A DNA stretch of 15,513 bases from an uncultured Oscillospiraceae bacterium (GTDB lineage Bacteria; Bacillota; Clostridia; Oscillospirales; Ruminococcaceae). The notes under the pieces were generated by a model. It had not been told where the DNA came from, made no database searches, and worked only from the letters and a program-made list of their open reading frames with translations. Positions within the stretch are counted from its first letter, which is position 1, and each line of letters begins with the position of its first letter. This document shows, piece after piece, positions 6,829 to 12,332 of this stretch. The stretch lies in contig UQSL01000048.1 of assembly GCA_900543705.1 (NCBI GenBank), forward strand, positions 1-15,513, written 5' to 3'. The position numbers were made by a program, and so were the translations under genes.

Positions 6829-6905
6829 GGACGATTAGCTCAGTTGGTATGAGCATTCGCTTGACGTGCGAAGGGTCACAAGTTCGAGTCTTGTATCGTC
6901 CACCA
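6829..6905 (+). tRNA. tRNA-Val (anticodon GAC)
   Basis: The 77-base gene folds into a full cloverleaf. The acceptor stem GGACGAT pairs perfectly with ATCGTCC. The D stem is GCTC/GAGC, the anticodon stem TTCGC/GCGAA, the loop TTGACGT gives anticodon GAC (valine codons GUC and GUU), the variable loop is GGGTC, and the T arm is ACAAG-TTCGAGT-CTTGT. The discriminator A and the CCA end (6903-6905) are encoded. It stands alone, with its own promoter and terminator. Confidence 0.96.
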
Positions 6906-6909
6906 GGGG

Positions 6910-6943
6910 TGCTGTTCCTGCAATAGCGGGGGCGGCATTTTTT
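6910..6943 (+). terminator. Intrinsic terminator after tRNA-Val
   Basis: TGCTGTTCCTGC (6910-6921) pairs with GCGGGGGCGGCA (6926-6937) through a 12-bp stem that includes several G-U pairs, with loop AATA and a run of six T at 6938-6943. Confidence 0.85.
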
Positions 6944-6966
6944 ATTTTAAAATGGTAATATTACTG

Positions 6967-6984
6967 AAAGTACTACGGTACTTT
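6967..6984 (+). repeat. Perfect 7-bp inverted repeat with TACG loop
   Basis: AAAGTAC (6967-6973) and GTACTTT (6978-6984) flank TACG. As RNA this makes a C(UACG)G tetraloop, a member of the very stable UNCG class; as DNA it is an operator-like palindrome. No T-run follows, and the tRNA terminator lies only 24 bases before it, so a terminator role is unlikely. Confidence 0.5.
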
Positions 6985-7016
6985 GAAACAGGAAAGGCCT
7001 TCTTCGTCCGCAGCCC

Positions 7017-7044
7017 TTGCATCTTTTTTGCATCGTGCTACACT
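7017..7044 (+). promoter_or_regulatory. Possible promoter of the Dabb gene
   Basis: TTGCAT (7017-7022) and TACACT (7039-7044) are 16 bases apart and lie about 25 bases before the start codon. Matches are only moderate (3 and 4 of 6), but the gene lies behind a strong terminator and should need its own promoter. Confidence 0.4.
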
Positions 7045-7069
7045 TAAGAAAAAGGCAGGAGGGACTTTT

Positions 7070-7372
7070 ATGCTCAAGCATATCTTGCTGCTCGGATTTT
7101 CTCCGGAATACAAAGGTGAAAAACTGGAGGAAACGGTGGCTGACCTAAAAAAACGGTTTTCCGCACTCGCGGCGGACATGAAGCATGACGGCTTGATTTC
7201 TATTGAACTCGGGCAAAATGTGAACGGCGGGGAATTTGACATTGCTCTGGTAAGCCTGTTTACCGAAGAAACGGCTTTGCAGCGATACCAGGTACATCCC
7301 ATCCACATGGAAATCAAGGAACAGATGAACCGTTATGTGGTGCGCCGTGCCTGCGTGGATTATCAGGAATAG
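7070..7372 (+). CDS. Dabb (stress-responsive A/B barrel) domain protein
   Basis: The 100-residue protein is a single Dabb domain, a small ferredoxin-like alpha/beta barrel that usually dimerises. Recognisable features are the opening MLKHILLLGF, a middle helix with LKKRFSALAADM, SIELGQNVNGGEFDIALVSLF, the family-typical LQRYQVHPIHMEIKEQM and the closing VRRACVDYQE. The frame is open further upstream, but ATG 7070 is clearly the start: AGGAGGG lies 6 bases before it and the domain begins there. Members have varied or unknown roles (stress proteins in plants, polyketide cyclase-like enzymes in some bacteria), so no reaction can be given here. It stands alone between its own putative promoter and a strong terminator, and converges on csoR. 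Confidence 0.85.
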   Translation: MLKHILLLGFSPEYKGEKLEETVADLKKRFSALAADMKHDGLISIELGQNVNGGEFDIALVSLFTEETALQRYQVHPIHMEIKEQMNRYVVRRACVDYQE

Positions 7373-7376
7373 CAGT

Positions 7377-7409
7377 ATCCCCGGAAGGAAAAACCTTCCG
7401 GGGATTTTT
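7377..7409 (+). terminator. Intrinsic terminator after the Dabb gene
   Basis: ATCCCCGGAAGG (7377-7388) pairs perfectly with CCTTCCGGGGAT (7394-7405), loop AAAAA, followed by TTTTT ending at 7409. On the opposite strand the same stem follows the csoR stop but without a T-run, so it would terminate poorly in that direction. Confidence 0.92.
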
Positions 7410-7414
7410 AATCT

Positions 7415-7702
7415 CTATTTCAGGAACTTGTCAATTGCCTCATTGAGGTCATCAAGGAGTTTTTGGTCGCCTGTCTGCACAGCGTCCACGACACAATGGC
7501 TGATATGATCCTGCAAAATAATTTTTCCGACATTGTTAATCGCGGAGCGCACGGCGGAAAGCTGAATGAGGATCTCACTGCAGTCCCTGCCCATCTCCAC
7601 CATCCGTTTAATGGATTCCAGATGCCCGATCGCCCTCGACAGGCGGTTCATCACCGCCTTTGTATTCTCATGTACATGAGGCTTCTTTTCCTGTTTTTCC
7701 AT
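7415..7702 (-). CDS. CsoR/RcnR-family metal-sensing transcriptional repressor
   Basis: This 95-residue all-helical protein belongs to the family of dimeric or tetrameric repressors that release DNA on binding Cu(I), Ni(II)/Co(II), aldehydes or persulfide. The core reads NRLSRAIGHLESIKRMVE, then DCSEILIQLSAVRSAINNV, then DHISHCVVDAV. The ligand positions are C41, H66 and C70, the Cu(I)-type Cys-His-Cys set; in addition H9 aligns without gaps with the N-terminal metal ligand H3 of RcnR. An in-frame reading starts 13 codons earlier, but ATG 7702-7700 has AAGGAGG 6 bases upstream and gives the usual length. It starts 14 bases after the MATE gene ends and is thus second in its operon. The palindrome at 9063-9083 is its likely operator. 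Inducer uncertain, so no symbol is given. Confidence 0.92.
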   Translation of the reverse strand: MEKQEKKPHVHENTKAVMNRLSRAIGHLESIKRMVEMGRDCSEILIQLSAVRSAINNVGKIILQDHISHCVVDAVQTGDQKLLDDLNEAIDKFLK

Positions 7703-7716
7703 GCTATTCCTCCTTG

Positions 7717-9045
7717 TCAGGCAAACTGTATCTGCCTCCATTTTCCACGCTCAAAGCGTACCAGTAATATAGCTGCCCGCAGCGTAAGGTCGAGTGCATA
7801 GCCACACCACACACCAAAAAGGCCCCATCCAAGACAAACCGCTAACAAATATCCCCCTATGACACGCACACCCCAAATTCCAAATAGGGTAGCAATCATT
7901 GGAAACCGGGTATCCCCCGCCCCCTGCAGAGCACTCGTCAGCACTTGTGTCAACGCGGACACCGGCTGGAAGAATGCAATCAGGCGCAAAACCCGTACCA
8001 CCATTTCCAGTACCTGCTCTGTCTGTGTGAACAGTGCGGCAAGCTGTGGGGCAAAGAAATAGAAAACAGCGCCAATCAGTACCATGCAGGCTGTGGCAGC
8101 CCGGTTGCAGAGAAATGTCAGATGCCTGGCGTTCTCCGCATTTCCTTCCCCAAGGCTGATGCCGACAAAGGTTGCGGCGGCAACGCCAAACCCCATGGCC
8201 GGGATATAAGAATAACTCTCAATCGTGCCGGCCACACTGTGCGCCACATAGGCGGAAGCCCCTAGGGACAAAATCATCCCATTGTAGACAAGCTGCCCAA
8301 AACGCATGACCAATTTTTCAATCCCTGCCGGTATCCCAATGCGGGATATGGCACGAAGCATCTCGAAATCCGGCTGCCATTCTCTCAGTTTCAGTGTAGC
8401 AAAATTTCTATTTTTTCTCAAGCGCAGCAGGAGAATTACGACTGTCACCCCCCGGGATATGGTAGTAGCCAGCCCAAGCCCCACAATTCCCAGCCCCATC
8501 TTGATAAACATAAAGTCCAGCCCCAGATTTAAAAGGTTTGCAAGGCCCGTCGCTATCATCGGGGACTTGGCGTCCTTTGCCGCACGCAGGCAGCTTGAGA
8601 GAATCATCGATAGGCAGAGGAAAACGGACGGCCCCGCCACAATAAGATAATAGGGGACTGCATAGGTAAGGATTTCATCCTGTGCCCCGGAAATTTGCAG
8701 AATCGGCCTGCAAAGCAGAGCACTGAAAAGCCCCACAGCAATTCCCAGCCCGAAACCGAGCAGGATAGACTGTTTTATGGCAAGGCCTGCCCGCCTGATA
8801 TCCTTCTTTCCGATATTGCGAGCCACAATTGCCGTTGTCCCAACGCTGACCGCCGTAAGCAGAGCAATAAAAATATTGATAACCAAATTTGTTACACCGA
8901 TTGCCGCAATGGCATTATCGTGTATCTGCCCTGCAAAATAGGTATCAGCGGTACCCAGTAAAGTCTGCAATATATTTTCCGCAGCGACAGGTAACGCCAA
9001 GGAAAGGATTTGCCCCATTTCTCTTTTCCGCACTTTAAGCCTCAT
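7717..9045 (-). CDS. MATE family multidrug/toxin efflux transporter
   Basis: The 442-residue protein is a cytoplasmic-membrane antiporter of the MATE family, which uses Na+ or H+ gradients to expel cationic drugs and metabolites. It has about twelve hydrophobic segments in two similar halves. Family landmarks are LSLALPVAAENILQTLLGTADTYFAG at the start, VGTTAIVARNIGKKD, PMIATGLANLLNLGLDFMFI, the middle GIPAGIEKLVMRFGQ, AAATFVGISLGEGNAENA, and LQGAGDTRFPM in the second half. ATG 9045-9043 has AGGGGG about 9 bases upstream. It is first in a two-gene operon with a CsoR-type repressor, with a good promoter and a G-tract palindrome between promoter and start codon, so its expression is probably induced by whatever that repressor senses. 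The transported compound cannot be told from the sequence. Confidence 0.93.
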   Translation of the reverse strand: MRLKVRKREMGQILSLALPVAAENILQTLLGTADTYFAGQIHDNAIAAIGVTNLVINIFIALLTAVSVGTTAIVARNIGKKDIRRAGLAIKQSILLGFGLGIAVGLFSALLCRPILQISGAQDEILTYAVPYYLIVAGPSVFLCLSMILSSCLRAAKDAKSPMIATGLANLLNLGLDFMFIKMGLGIVGLGLATTISRGVTVVILLLRLRKNRNFATLKLREWQPDFEMLRAISRIGIPAGIEKLVMRFGQLVYNGMILSLGASAYVAHSVAGTIESYSYIPAMGFGVAAATFVGISLGEGNAENARHLTFLCNRAATACMVLIGAVFYFFAPQLAALFTQTEQVLEMVVRVLRLIAFFQPVSALTQVLTSALQGAGDTRFPMIATLFGIWGVRVIGGYLLAVCLGWGLFGVWCGYALDLTLRAAILLVRFERGKWRQIQFA

Positions 9046-9062
9046 ATTGTCAATCCCCCTTC

Positions 9063-9083
9063 ATATCCCCCTGTGGGGGATAT
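9063..9083 (-). promoter_or_regulatory. Probable CsoR-family operator
   Basis: ATATCCCCC (9063-9071), a 3-base spacer TGT, and GGGGGATAT (9075-9083) form a perfect 9-bp inverted repeat. AT-flanked G/C tracts of this kind are typical of operators of CsoR/RcnR/FrmR repressors. It begins 3 bases after the -10 box of the MATE promoter, so it covers the expected transcription start. A further ATCCCCC half-site at 9053-9059 lies in direct repeat 12 bases away and doubles as the ribosome binding site of the MATE gene. Palindrome seen directly; binding by the downstream repressor is inferred. Confidence 0.75.
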
Positions 9084-9086
9084 TTC

Positions 9087-9115
9087 AGGATAGCACGTTT
9101 TCATATCCTTGTAAA
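9087..9115 (-). promoter_or_regulatory. Promoter of the MATE-csoR operon
   Basis: On the minus strand TTTACA (9115-9110) and TATCCT (9092-9087) are separated by exactly 17 bases, with an extended TGC before the -10. Transcription should start near 9080, inside the G-tract palindrome. Confidence 0.78.
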
Positions 9116-9129
9116 GCCTTATCACTTTT

Positions 9130-9152
9130 CTTCCCAAAACTCTTTTGGGAAG
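9130..9152. repeat. Perfect 10-bp inverted repeat between divergent promoters
   Basis: CTTCCCAAAA (9130-9139) and TTTTGGGAAG (9143-9152) flank the spacer CTC. It sits between the -35 of the MATE promoter (9115) and the probable -35 of the cys leader (9156). Neither strand has a T-run after it, so it looks more like a protein-binding palindrome than a terminator. Its sequence differs from the G5/C5 palindrome at 9063-9083, so a different regulator would be expected. Confidence 0.55.
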
Positions 9153-9155
9153 GCC

Positions 9156-9184
9156 TTGCGCTTTTGGAACGAATGTGGTATTTT
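9156..9184 (+). promoter_or_regulatory. Possible promoter of the cysE-cysS leader
   Basis: TTGCGC (9156-9161) and TATTTT (9179-9184) are 17 bases apart, which would start the transcript near 9191, some 24 bases before stem I of the T-box. TACAAT at 9190-9195 is a better -10 but has no good -35 at proper distance. The choice between them is open. Confidence 0.4.
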
Positions 9185-9214
9185 AAACATACAATGCCAG
9201 TAGAATAATGCAAA

Positions 9215-9500
9215 ATGCGTTTGATATGGGAGAAGTAACGTGCCTGAGCCCTGAAAAGAGAGCGGAAGCCCATGGCTGAAAGCATCCGCGCAGATGAGCC
9301 GGACGTGAAATGCACCCGTAAAGCATGCAGGGGGAATAGAAGCGATTCCTAGTATCCCTGTACGCGGTGAGCCGGCGTTATCTGGGCTCGTTTGTTCGAA
9401 AGTGACAAATAGGAGTGGAACCGCGGGTTTTCAGAAAATTGAAATCGCCTCCGTATCGCCTGAGTGTTTTCAGGCAGATAGGGAGGCGATTTCAGTTTTT
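9215..9500 (+). ncRNA. Cysteine-specific T-box riboswitch leader
   Basis: T-box leaders bind a tRNA and stop transcription when it is charged. Stem I closes by ATGC..TTT..ATGGG (about 9215-9230) with CCCGT..AAAGCAT (about 9315-9326). The AGAAGTA internal-loop motif is at 9231-9237, ACGT pairs with ACGT around 9238/9303, and the specifier loop GAAATGCA gives codon TGC (cysteine) at 9311-9313. The distal AGAGAGCGG and GCTGAAAGC elements are at about 9257-9282. The T-box sequence AGGAGTGGAACCGCGG is at 9411-9426; its GGAG can pair with CTCC at 9449-9452 as antiterminator, which would break the terminator. The two downstream genes, cysE and cysS, fit the cysteine assignment. Confidence 0.92.
9441..9500 (+). 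terminator. Regulated terminator of the cysteine T-box
   Basis: GAAATCGCCTCC (9441-9452) pairs perfectly with GGAGGCGATTTC (9482-9493). After one mismatch the stem continues with TATC/GATA and GCCTGA/TCAGGC around a six-base loop (9464-9469). AG and a run of five T follow (9496-9500). The 5' arm overlaps the antiterminator partner of the T-box. Confidence 0.93.
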
Positions 9501-9532
9501 ACCCCAGGTTTTACAATGCAGGAGGCATGAAC

Positions 9533-10219
9533 ATGTTTGATACCATCCGGGCGGATTTAGCCGCCGTCAGACAGAGGGATCCCGCATCCCGTTCCAAATT
9601 AGAGGCCGCCATTTTATATTCCGGCTTTCATGCGGTGTTTTGGTACCGAATTGCGCATAGACTATACCGGCGGCACTTGTTTTTCCTCGCAAGGCTGATT
9701 TCGCAGCTTGCCCGCTTTTTTACTGGGATTGAAATCCATCCCGGCGCTACCATTGGCAAAGGATTGTTCATCGACCACGGCAGCGGCGTTGTCATCGGGG
9801 AGACCACCGTTATCGGAGAAAATTGTACGCTCTATCAGGGTGTAACCCTGGGCGGAACCGGCAAAGATAAGGGAAAGCGCCATCCCACGCTCGGCAACAA
9901 CGTCCTGGTCGGCGCGGGAGCAAAAGTACTTGGTCCCTTTACCATTGCAGACAATGTCAAAATCGCGGCAAACGCCGTGGTACTTGAAGCCGTGGAAGCG
10001 GATTCTACCGCTGCCGGCGTCCCGGCAAGAGTGGTGCGCAAGCGAGGCAAAAAAGTCGGCTATGATCTTGACCAGATTCACATCCCGGACCCTGTGTCGC
10101 AGGAGCTCTGCGCCCTGCGCTACCAGATAGAAACCCTTCAAAAAAGACTATCACAGCTCGAAGGAGAGAGAAAAAATGAAAGTGTTCAATACCCTGACCC
10201 GACAGAAAGAGGAGCTTAA
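9533..10219 (+). CDS. cysE: Serine O-acetyltransferase CysE (short, EpsC-like form)
   Basis: CysE transfers acetyl from acetyl-CoA to L-serine, giving O-acetylserine, the first committed step of cysteine synthesis. The 228-residue protein has a shortened N-terminal helical domain (SKLEAAILYSGFHAVFWYRIAHRLY) and a left-handed beta-helix of hexapeptide repeats from about residue 65 to 170. Catalytic features are E67 and H82 (GIEIHPGATIGKGLFIDHG), the acidic residue and histidine of the serine-binding dyad, and the flexible loop TLGGTGKDKGKRHPTLG that contacts acetyl-CoA. AAGVPARVV closes the helix, followed by a charged, helical tail. Two ATGs exist; I choose 9533 because AGGAGG lies 7 bases before it, while the one at 9527 is only one base away. 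The gene ends inside cysS (44-base overlap) and is under the cysteine T-box. Confidence 0.95.
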   Translation: MFDTIRADLAAVRQRDPASRSKLEAAILYSGFHAVFWYRIAHRLYRRHLFFLARLISQLARFFTGIEIHPGATIGKGLFIDHGSGVVIGETTVIGENCTLYQGVTLGGTGKDKGKRHPTLGNNVLVGAGAKVLGPFTIADNVKIAANAVVLEAVEADSTAAGVPARVVRKRGKKVGYDLDQIHIPDPVSQELCALRYQIETLQKRLSQLEGERKNESVQYPDPTERGA

Positions 10220-11582
10220 AACCATCGAGCCCGGCAAGGTTCGCATCTACGCCTGCGGGCCGACCGTGTACAATTTCATCCACATCGGCAACGCACGCCC
10301 CATTTGTGTGTTCGACGCGCTGCGCAGATATCTGGAATATCGCGGCTATGAAGTGAAATTTGTACAGAACTTCACCGACGTTGACGACAAGATGATCCGC
10401 CGTGCAAACGAGGAGGGCGTCACCGTCGCGGATATTGCGAAAAAATACATCTCTGAGTACAAGCGAGACGCCGAAGGCCTGAATGTCCGTCAGGCAACCA
10501 TACATCCTAAGGCGACGGAGAACATCGACGCCATCATCGATATCATCCAGCAGCTTGTCGACAAGGGATATGCTTACCCGCAAAACGGGGACGTCTATTT
10601 TCGCGCCGCCAAGGATGAGGCGTACGGAAAGCTCTCCCACCAGCCGCTCGAGGATTTGGAGGCGGGCGCACGTATCGATGTGAGCGAGCACAAGGAAAAC
10701 CCGATGGACTTCGCACTTTGGAAAGGAGTCAAGCCGGGCGAGCCGTCCTGGCCCTCCCCTTGGGGGGACGGACGCCCGGGCTGGCACATCGAATGCTCCG
10801 CCATGGCCGGGAAGTACCTTGGCGACACCATTGACATCCACTGCGGAGGGCAGGATTTGATTTTTCCGCACCATGAAAATGAAATCGCACAAAGCGAGTG
10901 TGCACACGGGGTCCCGTTCGCCCACTACTGGATGCACAACGGCTATATCAACGTCGACAACCGGAAGATGTCCAAGTCCCTTGGGAACTTCTTTACCGTG
11001 CGTGACGTCGCAGAGAAATTTGGCTATGAGCCCATCCGTTTCATGATGCTCAACGCCCACTACCGTAGTCCGATTAACTACAGTGTGGAGATTATCGAGC
11101 AGTGCAAATCCGCGCTGGAACGCCTCTACACCTGCCGGGACAATCTTGATTTTGTACTTAAAAACGCAAACGAGGAACCCCTGTCCAGTCTGGCAGAGCT
11201 CAAAGCGGAAATCGACGCCCGGAGAGAGCAGTTTATTGCCGCGATGGACGACGACCTTAACACCGCGGACGCCATCTCCGTGCTCTTTGATTTCACAAGG
11301 GACATCAACACTCAAATCGACTCAAGCCAGGTGAAAAACCGGGAATACCTCGAATATGCGGCAAAAATGTTTGACGAACTGTGCGGCGTGCTCGGATTGC
11401 TCTACAACCGCAAGGAGGACGACGGCATCTCCGAGGAAATGAAAGCGCTGGTCGAGCAGCGTACCGCGGCAAGGGCGGCGAAGGATTTTAAAACCGCGGA
11501 CGCCATACGCGACAAGCTCAAAGCGCTCGGCGTCGAGGTCAAGGATACCCCGCAGGGCCCACAGATTCTCTTTCTCAGCTAG
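10176..11582 (+). CDS. cysS: Cysteinyl-tRNA synthetase
   Basis: CysS, a class I aminoacyl-tRNA synthetase, charges tRNA-Cys with cysteine. The 468-residue protein has the HIGN nucleotide-binding motif at 36-39 and KMSKS at 264-268. The zinc ligands that recognise the cysteine thiol are all present: C27 (ACGPT), C207 (HIECSAM), H232 and E236 (FPHHENEIAQ). The DALR-type anticodon-binding region and the small C-terminal domain (DFKTADAIRDKLKALGVEVKDTPQG) complete the protein. Length is close to the family norm. ATG 10176 has GAAGGAGAG 6 bases upstream and lies within the end of cysE, so the two are probably translationally coupled. Pairing with cysE behind one T-box lets uncharged tRNA-Cys raise both supply and use of cysteine. 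Confidence 0.97.
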   Translation: MKVFNTLTRQKEELKTIEPGKVRIYACGPTVYNFIHIGNARPICVFDALRRYLEYRGYEVKFVQNFTDVDDKMIRRANEEGVTVADIAKKYISEYKRDAEGLNVRQATIHPKATENIDAIIDIIQQLVDKGYAYPQNGDVYFRAAKDEAYGKLSHQPLEDLEAGARIDVSEHKENPMDFALWKGVKPGEPSWPSPWGDGRPGWHIECSAMAGKYLGDTIDIHCGGQDLIFPHHENEIAQSECAHGVPFAHYWMHNGYINVDNRKMSKSLGNFFTVRDVAEKFGYEPIRFMMLNAHYRSPINYSVEIIEQCKSALERLYTCRDNLDFVLKNANEEPLSSLAELKAEIDARREQFIAAMDDDLNTADAISVLFDFTRDINTQIDSSQVKNREYLEYAAKMFDELCGVLGLLYNRKEDDGISEEMKALVEQRTAARAAKDFKTADAIRDKLKALGVEVKDTPQGPQILFLS

Positions 11583-11612
11583 TTACAACAAAGTGCGAAC
11601 TATCTGACTTTC

Positions 11613-11646
11613 ACCCTCCTCGGCCCGCCGGGGAGGGTTTTCTTTT
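11613..11646 (+). terminator. Intrinsic terminator after cysS
   Basis: ACCCTCCTCGG (11613-11623) pairs with CCGGGGAGGGT (11628-11638) through an 11-bp stem with one T-G pair, loop CCCG, followed by TTTTCTTTT. It ends the cysE-cysS unit. Confidence 0.9.
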
Positions 11647-11730
11647 CGCCATCTTCTGAGGATTCCCGCCCAGACGGCTCAGTTTTATGGCATCGCCAAC
11701 TATTCCCCCCAAAAAGGAAGTACCGGTGAC

Positions 11731-11763
11731 AAAACAAGCGGACAGAATGATTCTGTCCGCTTG
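11731..11763 (-). terminator. Intrinsic terminator of the coiled-coil gene
   Basis: On the minus strand CAAGCGGACAGAA pairs perfectly with TTCTGTCCGCTTG (13 bp, three-base loop), followed by TTTTG. The hairpin begins 3 bases after the stop codon at 11769-11767. Confidence 0.88.
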
Positions 11764-11766
11764 CCA

Positions 11767-12240
11767 TTATCCTTGAAGTTTTTCTCTCGCTTTTAGCTCT
11801 GCAATGCTGTACATATTGTCTTTTGTGATTTCTTTTACCGTGTCAATTTCATTCCGAGTATCTTCAATGACCCTGGTGACAATCTGCGCAATTGCCACAT
11901 TATTTTGGGAGATATACTCCCTGATTTCCGACAGAATTTCCTGTTTCTGTTCCGCTAGCTGCGAAATCAATTCCTGTTTCTGTTCCACCAGCCGCGAAAT
12001 CACTTCCTGTTTCTGTTCCGCTAGCTGCGAAATCACTTCCTGTTTCTGTTCCGCTAGCTGTGAAATCACTTCCTGTTTCTGTTCCGCCAGCTGCGAAATC
12101 AATTCCTGTTTCTGTTCCGCCAGCTGTGAAATCACTTCCTGTTTCTGTTCCGCTAGCTGTGAAATCAATTCCCGTTTCTGCGCCGCCAGCTTTTCGTCCA
12201 TCATTTCACTGATGGCCTGGAGCAGTTTCTGTTCCTCCAT
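11767..12240 (-). CDS. Coiled-coil protein of eight 11-residue repeats, function unknown
   Basis: I do not recognise a named family. The 157-residue protein has a short N-terminal helix (1-17), eight consecutive 11-residue units with consensus LAEQKQEVISQ (18-105) and a non-repetitive helical C-terminus (106-157) containing ISQNNVAIAQIVTRVIEDTRNEIDTVKEITKDN. There is no signal peptide, membrane segment or cysteine, so a soluble cytoplasmic rod is likely. An 11-residue period means hendecads, giving a nearly straight or slightly right-handed coiled coil rather than the heptad kind. The C-terminus resembles the ends of small coiled-coil proteins common in Clostridia, but without a known role. 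ATG 12240-12238 has GGGAGGTG 5 bases upstream; the gene has its own promoter and terminator. Good coding evidence; function open. Confidence 0.85.
   Translation of the reverse strand: MEEQKLLQAISEMMDEKLAAQKRELISQLAEQKQEVISQLAEQKQELISQLAEQKQEVISQLAEQKQEVISQLAEQKQEVISRLVEQKQELISQLAEQKQEILSEIREYISQNNVAIAQIVTRVIEDTRNEIDTVKEITKDNMYSIAELKAREKLQG
11926..12189 (-). repeat. Eight tandem 33-bp repeats inside the coiled-coil gene
   Basis: The DNA repeats with a period of 33 bases (264 bases, eight units). The inner units are nearly identical in nucleotide sequence, differing mostly by single bases such as GTG/TTG-type changes at the V/L position and CTAGC/CCAGC variants. The outer units (first and eighth) are more diverged. 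Because 33 is a multiple of three, gain or loss of units keeps the frame. Confidence 0.9.
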
Positions 12241-12271
12241 ACAAACACCTCCCGGTTATCCTATACCCCCC

Positions 12272-12300
12272 ATTGTAACATGAAGTTTCCTGACAGGCAA
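12272..12300 (-). promoter_or_regulatory. Promoter of the coiled-coil gene
   Basis: On the minus strand TTGCCT (12300-12295, 4 of 6) and TACAAT (12277-12272, 5 of 6, with an upstream TG) are separated by 17 bases. Transcription would start near 12265, about 25 bases before the ATG. No strong terminator lies between pgsA and this promoter, so read-through from pgsA is also possible. Confidence 0.7.
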
Positions 12301-12332
12301 CTATTCAAAACCCTTCCAGGCAACAGGAATCA

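Noticed and set aside
7377..7409. Hairpin between the Dabb gene and csoR as a two-way terminator
   Set aside because: Only the plus strand has a T-run after the stem; in the csoR direction the following bases are mixed.
9085..9315. Minus-strand frame of 76 codons over the MATE promoter and T-box stem I
   Set aside because: It overlaps the promoter, operator and T-box structure and has no ribosome binding site.
10005..11315. 436-codon minus-strand frame opposite cysE and cysS
   Set aside because: The plus strand carries a complete cysteinyl-tRNA synthetase with all motifs; the opposite frame is a codon-bias shadow.
11926..12189. 33-bp tandem repeats considered as a CRISPR array
   Set aside because: The units are contiguous without unique spacers and encode an in-frame protein repeat.
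11804..12283. Long plus-strand reading frame antisense to the coiled-coil gene, translating to Cys/Ser/Phe-rich repeats
   Set aside because: It is a by-product of the 33-base repeats, which stay open on both strands; it has no ribosome binding site or promoter of its own, and the minus-strand frame has all three signals (promoter, RBS, terminator).
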